A stretch of DNA of 64,000 nucleotides from a virus. Below are positions 32,200-38,949 of this stretch, piece after piece. The translations under genes and the position numbers were made by a program. Location of the stretch: the IMG/VR virus record IMGVR_UViG_3300050014_000073, positions 1 through 64,000 of that record. One strand, given 5' to 3'. Each line of letters opens with the position of its first letter. Within the stretch, counting starts at the first letter, position 1. The notes beneath the pieces were generated by a model. It ran no database searches. It saw only the letters and a program-made list of their open reading frames with translations, and had not been told where the DNA came from.

Positions 32200-33222
32200 A
32201 TGCGAACTGTGGATCTTAGTCGTGGTGAGCAGGTTCGTCTGTTCAACGGTTTGGCAATCGAGATTGCAAGCAAGTGCAATCGAACTTGCTACTTCTGCCC
32301 GAACGGATACAACCAGCGTGAAGATGTCTTCATGCTGGAGGAAACGGTCTCACGTTTGCTGGAAGAGCTCTCACGCTTGAAGTACTCTGGGCGTATCGAG
32401 TGGTACATCTACAACGAACCGACACGTGACGAACGGCTGAAGATGTTCATTCGTTGGGCGCGAGTTCAGGTTCCGCGCGCTTGCCAGATGATCAACACGA
32501 ACGGTGACTATTTCAAGGATAAGTTTGACATCGCTGCATTGTTCTTTGCTGGTCTCAATCAGATGCAGATCAACATCTACAGCGCGCAGGATAACGCAGA
32601 GAATGATAAGACGTTTGAGAACGGCGTTGCGCAAGCGCGAAAGCGTGAAGCGCAGCTACAATCGTGGGTTGATAAGATCTCCCCAACAATGAATATCCAT
32701 TCGGATGCGAGTCTCTACTTGAACTCAGGCCCGCGAAAGCGTATTTGCAAAGTCGTGGCGAAGTATGGCGTCCGTCCCAGTTTCAAGGATAGTGATCTCG
32801 AGGGGCCAAATCACTTCTCGAACCGCAGTGGAAACATTCCTGGTTTCCGCAATGGGCTTACAGAACCACTGAAGAAGATGTGTGTGCGCCCGTTCAGGTT
32901 TCTCAATATAGATTACCAGGGCGATGCCCTTCTTTGTTGTAACGACTACCATGGAGTTGTTAAGATCGGGAACGTGAAGGACCATACGCTGGTGGAATTG
33001 TGGAACTCTTCGGTTCTCAATCGTTATCGTGTCAAGTTGCAAGGTCATGATCGTAATTCAGCACTGTGCGACAAATGCGACTACAACGGGGGACACTATC
33101 AACATCAGGTGGGACACGTTACGACGGGGTCAGCGGAACAGGATGTGGAGTGGGTACAGGAGCCGTTTTATCCGGGCGGACTGGTTCAGATCGCGCCGAA
33201 GACGGATAAGAGGTTGATTTAG
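32200..33222 (+). CDS. radical SAM enzyme with SPASM domain
   Basis: 340 residues. The [4Fe-4S]-SAM motif CNRTCYFC is near residue 27. The TIM-barrel core is followed by a C-terminal SPASM-type Cys cluster (CVRPF, CCNDY, CDKC) for auxiliary iron-sulfur clusters. In phage thymidine hypermodification, radical SAM enzymes rearrange amino acid groups already attached to the base; SPASM members also act on peptides. Start at ATG 32200 with GGAGG just upstream. Next to the glycosyltransferase with a 9-nt gap. Confidence 0.85.
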   Translation: MRTVDLSRGEQVRLFNGLAIEIASKCNRTCYFCPNGYNQREDVFMLEETVSRLLEELSRLKYSGRIEWYIYNEPTRDERLKMFIRWARVQVPRACQMINTNGDYFKDKFDIAALFFAGLNQMQINIYSAQDNAENDKTFENGVAQARKREAQLQSWVDKISPTMNIHSDASLYLNSGPRKRICKVVAKYGVRPSFKDSDLEGPNHFSNRSGNIPGFRNGLTEPLKKMCVRPFRFLNIDYQGDALLCCNDYHGVVKIGNVKDHTLVELWNSSVLNRYRVKLQGHDRNSALCDKCDYNGGHYQHQVGHVTTGSAEQDVEWVQEPFYPGGLVQIAPKTDKRLI

Positions 33223-33228
33223 AGCTAT

Positions 33229-33316
33229 TACGGATTGCTAGGTCGTTTCCGTGGCATCCGGTTTGTGGAAAGTACCGTATAACTAGTCTAGCGACGGTCC
33301 TAGGGTCGCTAAACAC
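33229..33316 (+). promoter_or_regulatory. two-box element upstream of the thymidylate-synthase-like gene
   Basis: A degenerate box 1 (TACGGATTGCTAGG, 33229-33242), then ACCGTATAACTAG, then box B (GACGGTCCTAGGGTCGC, 33291-33316), whose first 23 nt equal the copy before SbcDC. Candidate promoter and operator for 33361-34374. Confidence 0.55.
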
Positions 33317-33360
33317 AAACGTCTTCGACTTCTTTCTGGAAATCGGAAAGGAAAGAAACA

Positions 33361-34374
33361 ATGCAAGTAATACGAGTAAGAAACATCAACCAAGCGTGGG
33401 ATCATGCAAAGATCCTTCTCAATGCCAATCACACAACTCGTCCCAGTCGGGTCGGGGAGGTGATTGAATACCCCGACCCAGTCACGACGGTCTACGAGAA
33501 GCCGTGTGAGCGTGTCCTCTTCAATGAGAAGCGGAATGCTAATTGCTTTTTCAATTTCATGGAAGCAATGCATATGCTTGCGGGCCGAAATGATGTCGCG
33601 TGGCTGGAACGATTCAATTCCAAGATTCGCGATTTCATCGGTAACGTGGAAGTGCAGCATGGTGCATACGGCTACCGCTGGCGAAAGTTCTTCGACATGG
33701 ACGGGGGCGCAGAGGATGACTATGCGGACCAGATTCTCAAGATCATTCGGATGCTGAAGAAGAACCCCGATGAACGCCGCGCTGTTCTTACCATGTGGAG
33801 TCCGTTGGCGGACTTGGAACGACCAGATCTTGCAGACGTGCCGTGCAATTTGATCTGCACGTTCAAGATTCGAGGCGGTGCTCTCGACATGATTGTCTTC
33901 TGTCGTTCAAATGACATTGTGTTTGGCGCGTATTCTGCAAATCAAGTGCACTTCAGCTTTCTGCTGGAGTACATGGCTTCTATGATCGGAGTACCGGTTG
34001 GGCGTTACTTTCAGATCTCGGACTCTTGGCACGCTTACACTTCTCGTTGGTCCGAATTTGGCGGTCTTGATCCCACTCCGACGATTGATCGCTATGCGTT
34101 GGGCATGGTTCCGTTCCCGCTGGTTGATCATCCTGAGACGTGGGACGAAGATCTGAAGCGGTGGATGGAACGAGACTTCACGCAAGAGTTCTCCAATCGG
34201 TTCTTCTCACGAGTTGCTGAGCCGATGTGGCTCTCATGGTCAGAATACAAGCATAACAATCTCGACAACGCAATTAGGGTTATACGGAATTGTGATGCAG
34301 CTGACTGGCGCTGGGCGGGAACAGAGTGGTTGCTCAACATCCAGAGGAAGCGAGCAGAGAAGGGGAAGAAATGA
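33361..34374 (+). CDS. thymidylate synthase family, probable dUMP hydroxymethylase
   Basis: 337 residues. HGAYGYRWRKF, the catalytic Cys in DVPCNLICTF, RSNDIVFGAYSANQVHFSF and FQISDSWHAY are in thymidylate-synthase order. The Asn of SANQ that reads the uracil ring is kept, so dUMP rather than dCMP is the likely substrate. Beside a 5hmU kinase and pyrophosphorylases a dUMP hydroxymethylase is more likely than a plain thymidylate synthase, but the two cannot be separated by sequence alone here. Confidence 0.8.
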   Translation: MQVIRVRNINQAWDHAKILLNANHTTRPSRVGEVIEYPDPVTTVYEKPCERVLFNEKRNANCFFNFMEAMHMLAGRNDVAWLERFNSKIRDFIGNVEVQHGAYGYRWRKFFDMDGGAEDDYADQILKIIRMLKKNPDERRAVLTMWSPLADLERPDLADVPCNLICTFKIRGGALDMIVFCRSNDIVFGAYSANQVHFSFLLEYMASMIGVPVGRYFQISDSWHAYTSRWSEFGGLDPTPTIDRYALGMVPFPLVDHPETWDEDLKRWMERDFTQEFSNRFFSRVAEPMWLSWSEYKHNNLDNAIRVIRNCDAADWRWAGTEWLLNIQRKRAEKGKK

Positions 34375-34562
34375 GACAGGAAGATCCAAAGTCGACTTTA
34401 ATTGAACGATTTCGGGTATGGCGTCTCTTCTGGGTTGCTTGCCGTGTCCCGAGACGGAACGATCTCTATATCAACAAGAACGGCTTGCTTCAACGTTGTA
34501 AGACGACGAACTACTCGCGTCGCGCTCAAAAGCGTACAATTGTGAAAGAGGGATGGAAGTGA
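34371..34562 (+). CDS. small basic protein, 63 aa
   Basis: Unrecognised, Arg/Lys-rich (RVWRLFWVACRVPRRND). Start ATG overlaps the synthase stop (ATGA) and its end overlaps the HD gene by 10 nt, so it is accepted as a coupled gene. Confidence 0.55.
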   Translation: MRQEDPKSTLIERFRVWRLFWVACRVPRRNDLYINKNGLLQRCKTTNYSRRAQKRTIVKEGWK

Positions 34563-35149
34563 AGAATCTTTTTGAAAATCTGATGTGGTTCCGAAGATTT
34601 GGTTCAACGAGACGCTTCCATTCTGAGACGTTCATCGGAACACCAGAGACAGTTCTACACCACTCTGCTAGTACAGCTCTTATCCTGATTCAGGTCTTAG
34701 GAGAAAACGTCTCCGTCAACTTGCTCAAGGCTGCTCTGTGCCACGATCTCGAAGAGGGACTTACAGGCGACGTCCCCGCGCCGGTCAAGTGGGCTATTGG
34801 AAATACGTTCGAAGAGTTGGAGCGTCGGATTCGTGTGTTCCACGATATTCCGTTCCCAGGATTGAACGGCGAGGAACAGCATCAGCTCAAGGCTGCGGAT
34901 TTTCTGGACTGCGCGATGACGTGTCTCATGCAGCGAAAGATGGGGAACTCTCTAATTGATACGGTTTTCGAGAACTTAGTCGAGTATGAAAACCGAAGTC
35001 CGATCTTGGGCTACGTTGAGACAATTCTGTTCCTCTATCTCTGGCGAGAAGTCAAAGCGGAATACAGACAGACGGTTAGCGGAAGCCGATATGGAAGCGT
35101 CGGTCACCCCTTCTGGAGTCAAGATGCCAAAAGTGAGAAGCAAAGCTGA
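34553..35149 (+). CDS. HD-domain deoxynucleotidase (YfbR/DatZ-like)
   Basis: 198 residues. RRFHS, ETVLHHSAS, ALCHDLEEGLTGDVPAPVK and KAADFLD supply the H...HD...D metal site of HD phosphohydrolases. This fold includes YfbR 5'-deoxynucleotidases and phage DatZ, which removes dATP in 2-aminoadenine phages. Here it could clear a competing normal nucleotide (dTMP/dTTP or dATP). A PurA/PurZ relic lies 600 nt downstream, which makes the DatZ reading worth testing. Confidence 0.75.
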   Translation: MEVKNLFENLMWFRRFGSTRRFHSETFIGTPETVLHHSASTALILIQVLGENVSVNLLKAALCHDLEEGLTGDVPAPVKWAIGNTFEELERRIRVFHDIPFPGLNGEEQHQLKAADFLDCAMTCLMQRKMGNSLIDTVFENLVEYENRSPILGYVETILFLYLWREVKAEYRQTVSGSRYGSVGHPFWSQDAKSEKQS

Positions 35150-35741
35150 GTTCTTCCGGCTGTCACAGGAAATGGTCTTCGGGAATCGTCTTCAGCAATT
35201 CGGGTGGAAACTCTTCGATGAAATGTTTCAAGACTGCCGGAACGCAAGATGTATTGGTCGCGAACCTTGGTACGATAGCGAACTTCCTCCTATGCCTGAA
35301 AAGGTCAGTGTTAGGAACGTACTTGCAGGTGGCGATGAACGGGTTCAACGGTATCGTCTCGGACCAGCTTTCGCTCATGCTCATTGTGTCTCGTTGATCA
35401 AGACCCACATCGTCACTCCTGAACAGCTCATACTTGATGAGAGTGCTCCAGATCATCTAGTCACGTTGCAAGCAGAAGTCCGGAATAGCGAAAGGTTTAT
35501 TGACATGCGATTCGCGCTGCATTCTGGAGTAGGGATGCGACCTGCTTATGCCGCAATGAAGCCCGTGAGTGGGATTCGGGCCGTGACAATCCTGAAAGAG
35601 TACCTGGACGCACCGTCTTGGGACAACCTCTGTGAAATTCTTCATGTATATAGCGAAAGTGTCGTAGAGCTGAGTTCGTACTCAGTTCCAGTAGGAGTTC
35701 TGGGTCTCTCGACAATTATTTGGGAAGTGAGGAATTATTGA
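35124..35741 (+). CDS. hypothetical protein, 205 aa
   Basis: Unrecognised. Starts MPKVRSKAEFFRLSQ, helical, with the repeated pattern FGNRLQQFGW. The ATG at 35124 is chosen for the GGAG 6 nt upstream. It overlaps the HD gene by 26 nt and ends just before the PurA/PurZ relic. Position suggests a part in base modification; no motif proves it. Confidence 0.6.
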   Translation: MPKVRSKAEFFRLSQEMVFGNRLQQFGWKLFDEMFQDCRNARCIGREPWYDSELPPMPEKVSVRNVLAGGDERVQRYRLGPAFAHAHCVSLIKTHIVTPEQLILDESAPDHLVTLQAEVRNSERFIDMRFALHSGVGMRPAYAAMKPVSGIRAVTILKEYLDAPSWDNLCEILHVYSESVVELSSYSVPVGVLGLSTIIWEVRNY

Positions 35742-35742
35742 T

Positions 35743-35978
35743 ATGAGAGTTCTTGTTGTTGTTGGTGGCCAGCCTGGATCTGAAGCTAAAGGAAAGGCAT
35801 GCGTATTTGTCTGGATTACCTAGACGCAAAGGACAGAAACGTTCGTAGGAGCGTCGATTTGGGTAAGAGATCTCACAAGTTCCTTCACGAGTTGGAGACC
35901 CGTACGGAACTGAGAGTAGGTCTTGCATTCACAGGTCCGCATCAAGACGATCTCGTTTATTGGGATTCTGTTTTGTGA
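35743..35978 (+). pseudogene. relic of adenylosuccinate synthetase (PurA/PurZ)
   Basis: ATG 35743 encodes MRVLVVVGGQPGSEAKGKA, the N-terminal P-loop of PurA/PurZ (GGQxGSExKGK), then stops after 26 codons. In another frame ICLDYLDAKDR, then KFLHELETRTELRV and TGPHQDDLVYWD resemble the C-terminal end of the same family. About 260 internal residues are missing. PurZ makes the precursor of 2-aminoadenine DNA. The gene is clearly dead or reduced to a 59-codon open frame (ATG 35799). Confidence 0.7.
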
Positions 35979-36009
35979 TGTCAATCTCCTTTTGCCAAAA
36001 ACCATTCGC

Positions 36010-36038
36010 TTTACTTTTCTATCGCGTTAGGGTAAAGT
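36010..36038 (+). promoter_or_regulatory. possible sigma-70-type promoter
   Basis: TTTACT, 17-nt spacer, TAAAGT. The -35 side shares CGCTTTACTTT with the promoter at 26680. The -10 is weak (4 of 6). It lies in the gap after the PurZ relic and would serve the small genes from 36146. Confidence 0.4.
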
Positions 36039-36062
36039 AGTAAGTTAAAGTACTCTTTGGGG

Positions 36063-36081
36063 TCCTATCTCGTTGATAGGA
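36063..36081 (+). terminator. short hairpin in the 36.0-36.1 kb gap
   Basis: TCCTATC-TCGTT-GATAGGA, a 7-bp stem. No T-tract; a leader structure or weak terminator. Confidence 0.35.
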
Positions 36082-36145
36082 TTAGCTTGCGGCGCGAGTA
36101 GAGACGTTTTCAACGGCTCGTTTGCCAGACAGGTGACCATACTCC

Positions 36146-36523
36146 GTGTCTCCTCGTAAATCACACAAGCTTCTTAAGGGCCCAGCTCTGTCCGAGATCC
36201 TTCGGGTCACAGTTCACCAAGTCAAGTGGTTCGTCGCGGGCCAGCCTACTCTTTTGATTCCTCCTTCAACGGCGCTTGCTCTTGTGAGAGAGGGCGAGTA
36301 TGAAGGTAAGGCAAGTGCCCAGCGAGTCTACTACATACGTGAAATTGACAATTGTCCAAAGCCTGTATGCAATCCTTCGTATTGGGACGACCGTGCTGTC
36401 TACCCTGGTGAAACAGATTCGCCTTCACGACATACTGTAGACCTCTGGGACCAAATTCTCAAGCGCCGTTCCAGTCGCGTAGCTGTTCAAGTTGTCGCCG
36501 CCCACGCGAGCGGCGTGGATTGA
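36146..36523 (+). CDS. hypothetical protein whose 3' end is a CRISPR-like repeat
   Basis: 125 residues from a GTG. The N-terminus (SEILRVTVHQVKWFV) could be a short helix-turn-helix; the rest is unrecognised. The last 10 codons, including the stop, are the solitary type I-C-like repeat at 36494-36526, so either the repeat was inserted at the end of the gene or the frame is only open by chance. Confidence 0.5.
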   Translation: MSPRKSHKLLKGPALSEILRVTVHQVKWFVAGQPTLLIPPSTALALVREGEYEGKASAQRVYYIREIDNCPKPVCNPSYWDDRAVYPGETDSPSRHTVDLWDQILKRRSSRVAVQVVAAHASGVD

Positions 36524-36526
36524 AAT
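36494..36526 (+). CRISPR. solitary type I-C-like CRISPR repeat 1
   Basis: 33 nt, GTCGCCGCC... to GTGGATTGAAAT, with a GCCGC/GCGGC stem. Identical over 33 nt, plus CAGGT beyond, to the first repeat of the mini-array at 8655-8687 (reverse strand). No second repeat lies nearby. Candidate RNA-based anti-CRISPR (Racr) unit. Confidence 0.85.
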
Positions 36527-36540
36527 CAGGTATTTGAAGA

Positions 36541-36873
36541 ATGGCTTCTCCTTCTTCCGGTTTCCTCGCAGCGTCGCTTTCATCTGCAGCTCCCGCTATT
36601 AGTTCCCGCCTTCGTTCCTCTGTTCGTTCCGCTCTTAACTCGCATCAGTCATTGAAAGCCGTCCGCGGTCGCGGATCAGAAGTTCAGTCACATCGTTCAG
36701 CTCTTGTCTACTTGCGCGAGCTTGAAGCTGAACTTTGTTTGGTCCAGAACTTGTTGTTGGACGCTTGGAAAGAGTGCGACTACTCGCGGGATTTCCGGAA
36801 GTTTATTCGTCATACTGACCAGGCTCAGCAGCGACTTCATCAAGCGATCAAGAAGCTTGCCAGGACCGTATAA
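36541..36873 (+). CDS. hypothetical protein, 110 aa
   Basis: Ser/Ala-rich N-terminus then helical sequence (LVYLRELEAELCLVQNLL, AQQRLHQAIKKLA). Unrecognised. It ends ARTV-stop, the stop lying in the ACCGTATAAT motif for the next gene. Confidence 0.55.
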   Translation: MASPSSGFLAASLSSAAPAISSRLRSSVRSALNSHQSLKAVRGRGSEVQSHRSALVYLRELEAELCLVQNLLLDAWKECDYSRDFRKFIRHTDQAQQRLHQAIKKLARTV

Positions 36874-36874
36874 T
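36865..36874 (+). promoter_or_regulatory. ACCGTATAAT junction motif before 36881
   Basis: Overlaps the stop of the 36541 gene; the TATAAT hexamer ends 6 nt before the ATG at 36881. Candidate leaderless promoter. Confidence 0.5.
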
Positions 36875-36880
36875 CAGGTT

Positions 36881-37054
36881 ATGAGAAATTGGAAAGACGA
36901 TCCAAAGGCAGTTGAGGCAGTTGAGTATCTTCTGGGCATCGGAATGAATGCGGACGAGTTCCTTCAAGCAGATATAGAAGAGAGCAGTGATTTGGAATCT
37001 GATGATGCCGATCCGGAAGTAGAAAGCCGTATTCATGAGGTTGTTGAGGAATAG
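36881..37054 (+). CDS. small acidic protein, 57 aa
   Basis: Starts MRNWKDDPKAVEAVEYLL and becomes strongly acidic (EESSDLESDDADPEVE). The start is defined by the TATAAT motif 6 nt upstream. Function unknown; highly acidic small phage proteins sometimes mimic DNA, which is only a suggestion. Confidence 0.6.
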   Translation: MRNWKDDPKAVEAVEYLLGIGMNADEFLQADIEESSDLESDDADPEVESRIHEVVEE

Positions 37055-37055
37055 T

Positions 37056-37319
37056 ATGCCTATCCGTCAATGCAAGAACGGCCACCTGACAGGCTTTCGA
37101 AACTGTTCACTATGCGGCAGCAAGCAGACTCGTGATGTAGCGTGGAAGGCAGTTGCATCTCCTGATGTTGAGGAAGTTGCATCTCCTGCTGCAGAAGTGA
37201 AGCCTCTTCACGTTTCGTTCCTCAATCAGTTCCGGGTTTGGAGAGAGAAGCATCGGAAGGCTGTTCAGCTTCGATTGCGTACTGCACGTTGGGGATTCAA
37301 GGTGCACGAGAGGATATGA
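37056..37319 (+). CDS. small zinc-ribbon protein, 87 aa
   Basis: CKNGHLTGFRNCSLCGSK gives a C-x3-H...C-x2-C type site, followed by an Ala/Val/Glu linker and a basic tail (WREKHRKAVQLRLRTARW). Probably nucleic-acid binding. ATG is 1 nt after the upstream stop; it ends in an ATGA overlap. Confidence 0.6.
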   Translation: MPIRQCKNGHLTGFRNCSLCGSKQTRDVAWKAVASPDVEEVASPAAEVKPLHVSFLNQFRVWREKHRKAVQLRLRTARWGFKVHERI

Positions 37320-37534
37320 GCAGTGAAAGGCAGAGACAAGAGGCGAAGAGCCCAGTCGCGAAGGCGGACAGCTTTGGAGCACCGCTATACGACGAGCAAT
37401 ACGACTACTGGCTCCTCAAGTCTTACAGCAATCCCCGAAATGGTCTCTGGATCAGAATTGAGCTGGTCCGAGCAATTCGAGACACAGGCCAATCCAGAAA
37501 GTCCGATCTTTTTGGAGGGGGTGGAATGAAATGA
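37316..37534 (+). CDS. small hypothetical protein, 72 aa
   Basis: MSSERQRQEAKSPVAKADS, then a Tyr/Trp-rich middle (YDEQYDYWLLKSY). The frame is preferred over an overlapping one because both its start and stop form ATGA overlaps with neighbours. Confidence 0.55.
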   Translation: MSSERQRQEAKSPVAKADSFGAPLYDEQYDYWLLKSYSNPRNGLWIRIELVRAIRDTGQSRKSDLFGGGGMK

Positions 37535-37794
37535 GCACTCACGTTGTTATCATCGACCGTGACAGCTTCACTCCTCGGCATCTGGAAGCACCGAATCAGT
37601 TCATCATTGAAGTCAACTCCCAAGGCTTCAACGCATACCAGACTACGAGCAAAGGCGAGCGTGAACTGATAGCAACTAGTGCCTCCGTTCTCACGTTTGC
37701 TGCAGTCATGGCGAGGATTATCCATGACGCAGGCTTTGCTGAGCAAGTTCACTTCCTGGCCGTGAAGCTGGACCCGATGGAGGTCAAGCCGTGA
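37531..37794 (+). CDS. small hypothetical protein, 87 aa
   Basis: Unrecognised alpha/beta protein; ATGA-type overlaps on both sides. No motif beyond a possible dimer-like helix (FAAVMARIIHDAGF). Confidence 0.6.
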   Translation: MSTHVVIIDRDSFTPRHLEAPNQFIIEVNSQGFNAYQTTSKGERELIATSASVLTFAAVMARIIHDAGFAEQVHFLAVKLDPMEVKP

Positions 37795-38066
37795 TCACGA
37801 TTTGGAAATACCCTCTTCGTGTTCAATGTGAACAGAACATTGATATGCCTGAAGGTGCTCAGGTCCTCTGCGTACAGAATCAAGGTCCTGTTCATACACC
37901 TCTTCCTTTCCTTTGGGCGAAGGTTAACACTGAGAAGAAACTCGTTCCGAAAAAGATCTTGATTCGGGGAACAGGACACCCATTGGAAGGGGACGCGCAT
38001 TATATAGGAACGTTCCAGATAGATGGAGGAGATCTTGTCTTCCACGTCTTCGAGAGGTTTCTATGA
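37791..38066 (+). CDS. conserved phage protein, 91 aa (DUF7352-like)
   Basis: GTG start. The pattern IDMPEGAQVLCVQNQ, LWAKV, IRGTGHPL and FHVFER matches a small beta-sandwich family common in phages. Function unknown. Coupled to both neighbours by 4-nt overlaps. Confidence 0.7.
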   Translation: MITIWKYPLRVQCEQNIDMPEGAQVLCVQNQGPVHTPLPFLWAKVNTEKKLVPKKILIRGTGHPLEGDAHYIGTFQIDGGDLVFHVFERFL

Positions 38067-38377
38067 TCATTCGTGCTCTCGATCTTCAAGGAGTTCCAGT
38101 CCCGATGAAGGCTATGCGTCTTCATGGTATCTTTTCTTTAGAGGCACGATCTCATGAACATCTATACGTTGGTCCAATCGAGATCGAATCTGACGAAGAG
38201 TATGAACGGGAAGAAAGACAAGCATACGTTCCAATGGGGGTTTGCATCATGAACTGCCAGCCTCGAAAGAACTATAAGGAAGTTCCTCCCTGCGAGAAGT
38301 CAATCTCGTTGAAGGAGTACCTCCTGTGGTTCGGCTTCGTCGTACTCCTGGCAATCCTCAGTCGGTGGTGGAGTTAA
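38063..38377 (+). CDS. small protein with C-terminal membrane anchor, 104 aa
   Basis: A soluble acidic N-terminal part followed by one hydrophobic helix at the end (YLLWFGFVVLLAILSRWW), so it is probably tail-anchored. Function unknown. Confidence 0.6.
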   Translation: MIIRALDLQGVPVPMKAMRLHGIFSLEARSHEHLYVGPIEIESDEEYEREERQAYVPMGVCIMNCQPRKNYKEVPPCEKSISLKEYLLWFGFVVLLAILSRWWS

Positions 38378-38598
38378 TGACTGCAATCCTCGAACGCCTG
38401 AACCGCTGGGTCCAAGCTCTTCCCAGCAATGATTCAATACCTGTAACGCATCGGGAAGCTGATATCCTGGCAGAAGGCCTCTCAAAGAACTCTTTCTACT
38501 TCAAGATGTCAAACGCGAGTTCTGATCCTCACGTCCTCCGCAACTCCCTCCAGAAGGGAACATTCCGGTTCTGTAATCATAAGGTGTTCGTGCTATGA
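38377..38598 (+). CDS. small hypothetical protein, 73 aa
   Basis: Starts MTAILERLNRWVQAL at an ATG sharing one base with the previous stop (TAATG). Its C-terminus CNHKVFVL is encoded by a 17-nt sequence repeated at 38857-38873. Function unknown. Confidence 0.6.
   Translation: MTAILERLNRWVQALPSNDSIPVTHREADILAEGLSKNSFYFKMSNASSDPHVLRNSLQKGTFRFCNHKVFVL
38578..38594. repeat. 17-bp direct repeat around the 38595 gene, copy 1
   Basis: CATAAGGTGTTCGTGCT, identical at 38857-38873. The two bracket one small gene. Confidence 0.75.
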
Positions 38599-38861
38599 TG
38601 ACCCCTCACAATTCAAAAGCAATCCAAGAGATGATCGCAGTCGGCGTCATTCCCCAAAACTGCCAGAAGTTTGAGATGCTATCCGACGCCGAAGGAGCTG
38701 TTCTGTTCAAGTACGAAGTCTTTGCTACCGAGGAACAGGTTCAGCAGATTGCCGATGCTCTTAAACGGAATCCAGAAGAAGCTCAGCGGATTACCAGAAC
38801 AGTGTTGTTCGGGGTAAATGACAAGGACAGTTCCCCTACAGCTAAAGTAGAACTTCCATAA
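38595..38861 (+). CDS. small hypothetical protein, 88 aa
   Basis: Unrecognised, helical (EEQVQQIADALKRNPEEAQRI). ATGA overlap with the upstream gene. Bracketed by 17-bp direct repeats, as the PEP-CTERM gene is by 18-bp repeats, so it may be an acquired cassette. Confidence 0.6.
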   Translation: MMTPHNSKAIQEMIAVGVIPQNCQKFEMLSDAEGAVLFKYEVFATEEQVQQIADALKRNPEEAQRITRTVLFGVNDKDSSPTAKVELP

Positions 38862-38873
38862 GGTGTTCGTGCT
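38857..38873. repeat. 17-bp direct repeat around the 38595 gene, copy 2
   Basis: Identical to 38578-38594. It lies 17 nt upstream of the second solitary CRISPR repeat and ends in a -10-like GCTGTGAT. Confidence 0.75.
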
Positions 38874-38890
38874 GTGATTGATATCGTTCA

Positions 38891-38923
38891 GTCGCTGCCC
38901 GCGCGAGCAGCGTGGATTGAAAC
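38891..38923 (+). CRISPR. solitary type I-C-like CRISPR repeat 2
   Basis: 33 nt, GTCGCTGCC... to GTGGATTGAAAC, with a GCTGC/GCAGC stem. It differs from the 36494 unit at paired positions in a way that keeps pairing. It lies in the gap before the terminase small subunit. Candidate Racr unit. Confidence 0.85.
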
Positions 38924-38949
38924 AACCCTTACCTCCTATTAAAATTCCA

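Noticed and set aside
36000-36140. A tRNA gene in the gap after the PurZ relic
   Set aside because: Hairpins are present but no cloverleaf with a GTTCNANNC T-arm can be built.
8588-38923. A functional CRISPR-Cas system
   Set aside because: No cas gene is present in the window; only isolated repeats and one spacer. Interpreted as mini-array and solitary repeat units.
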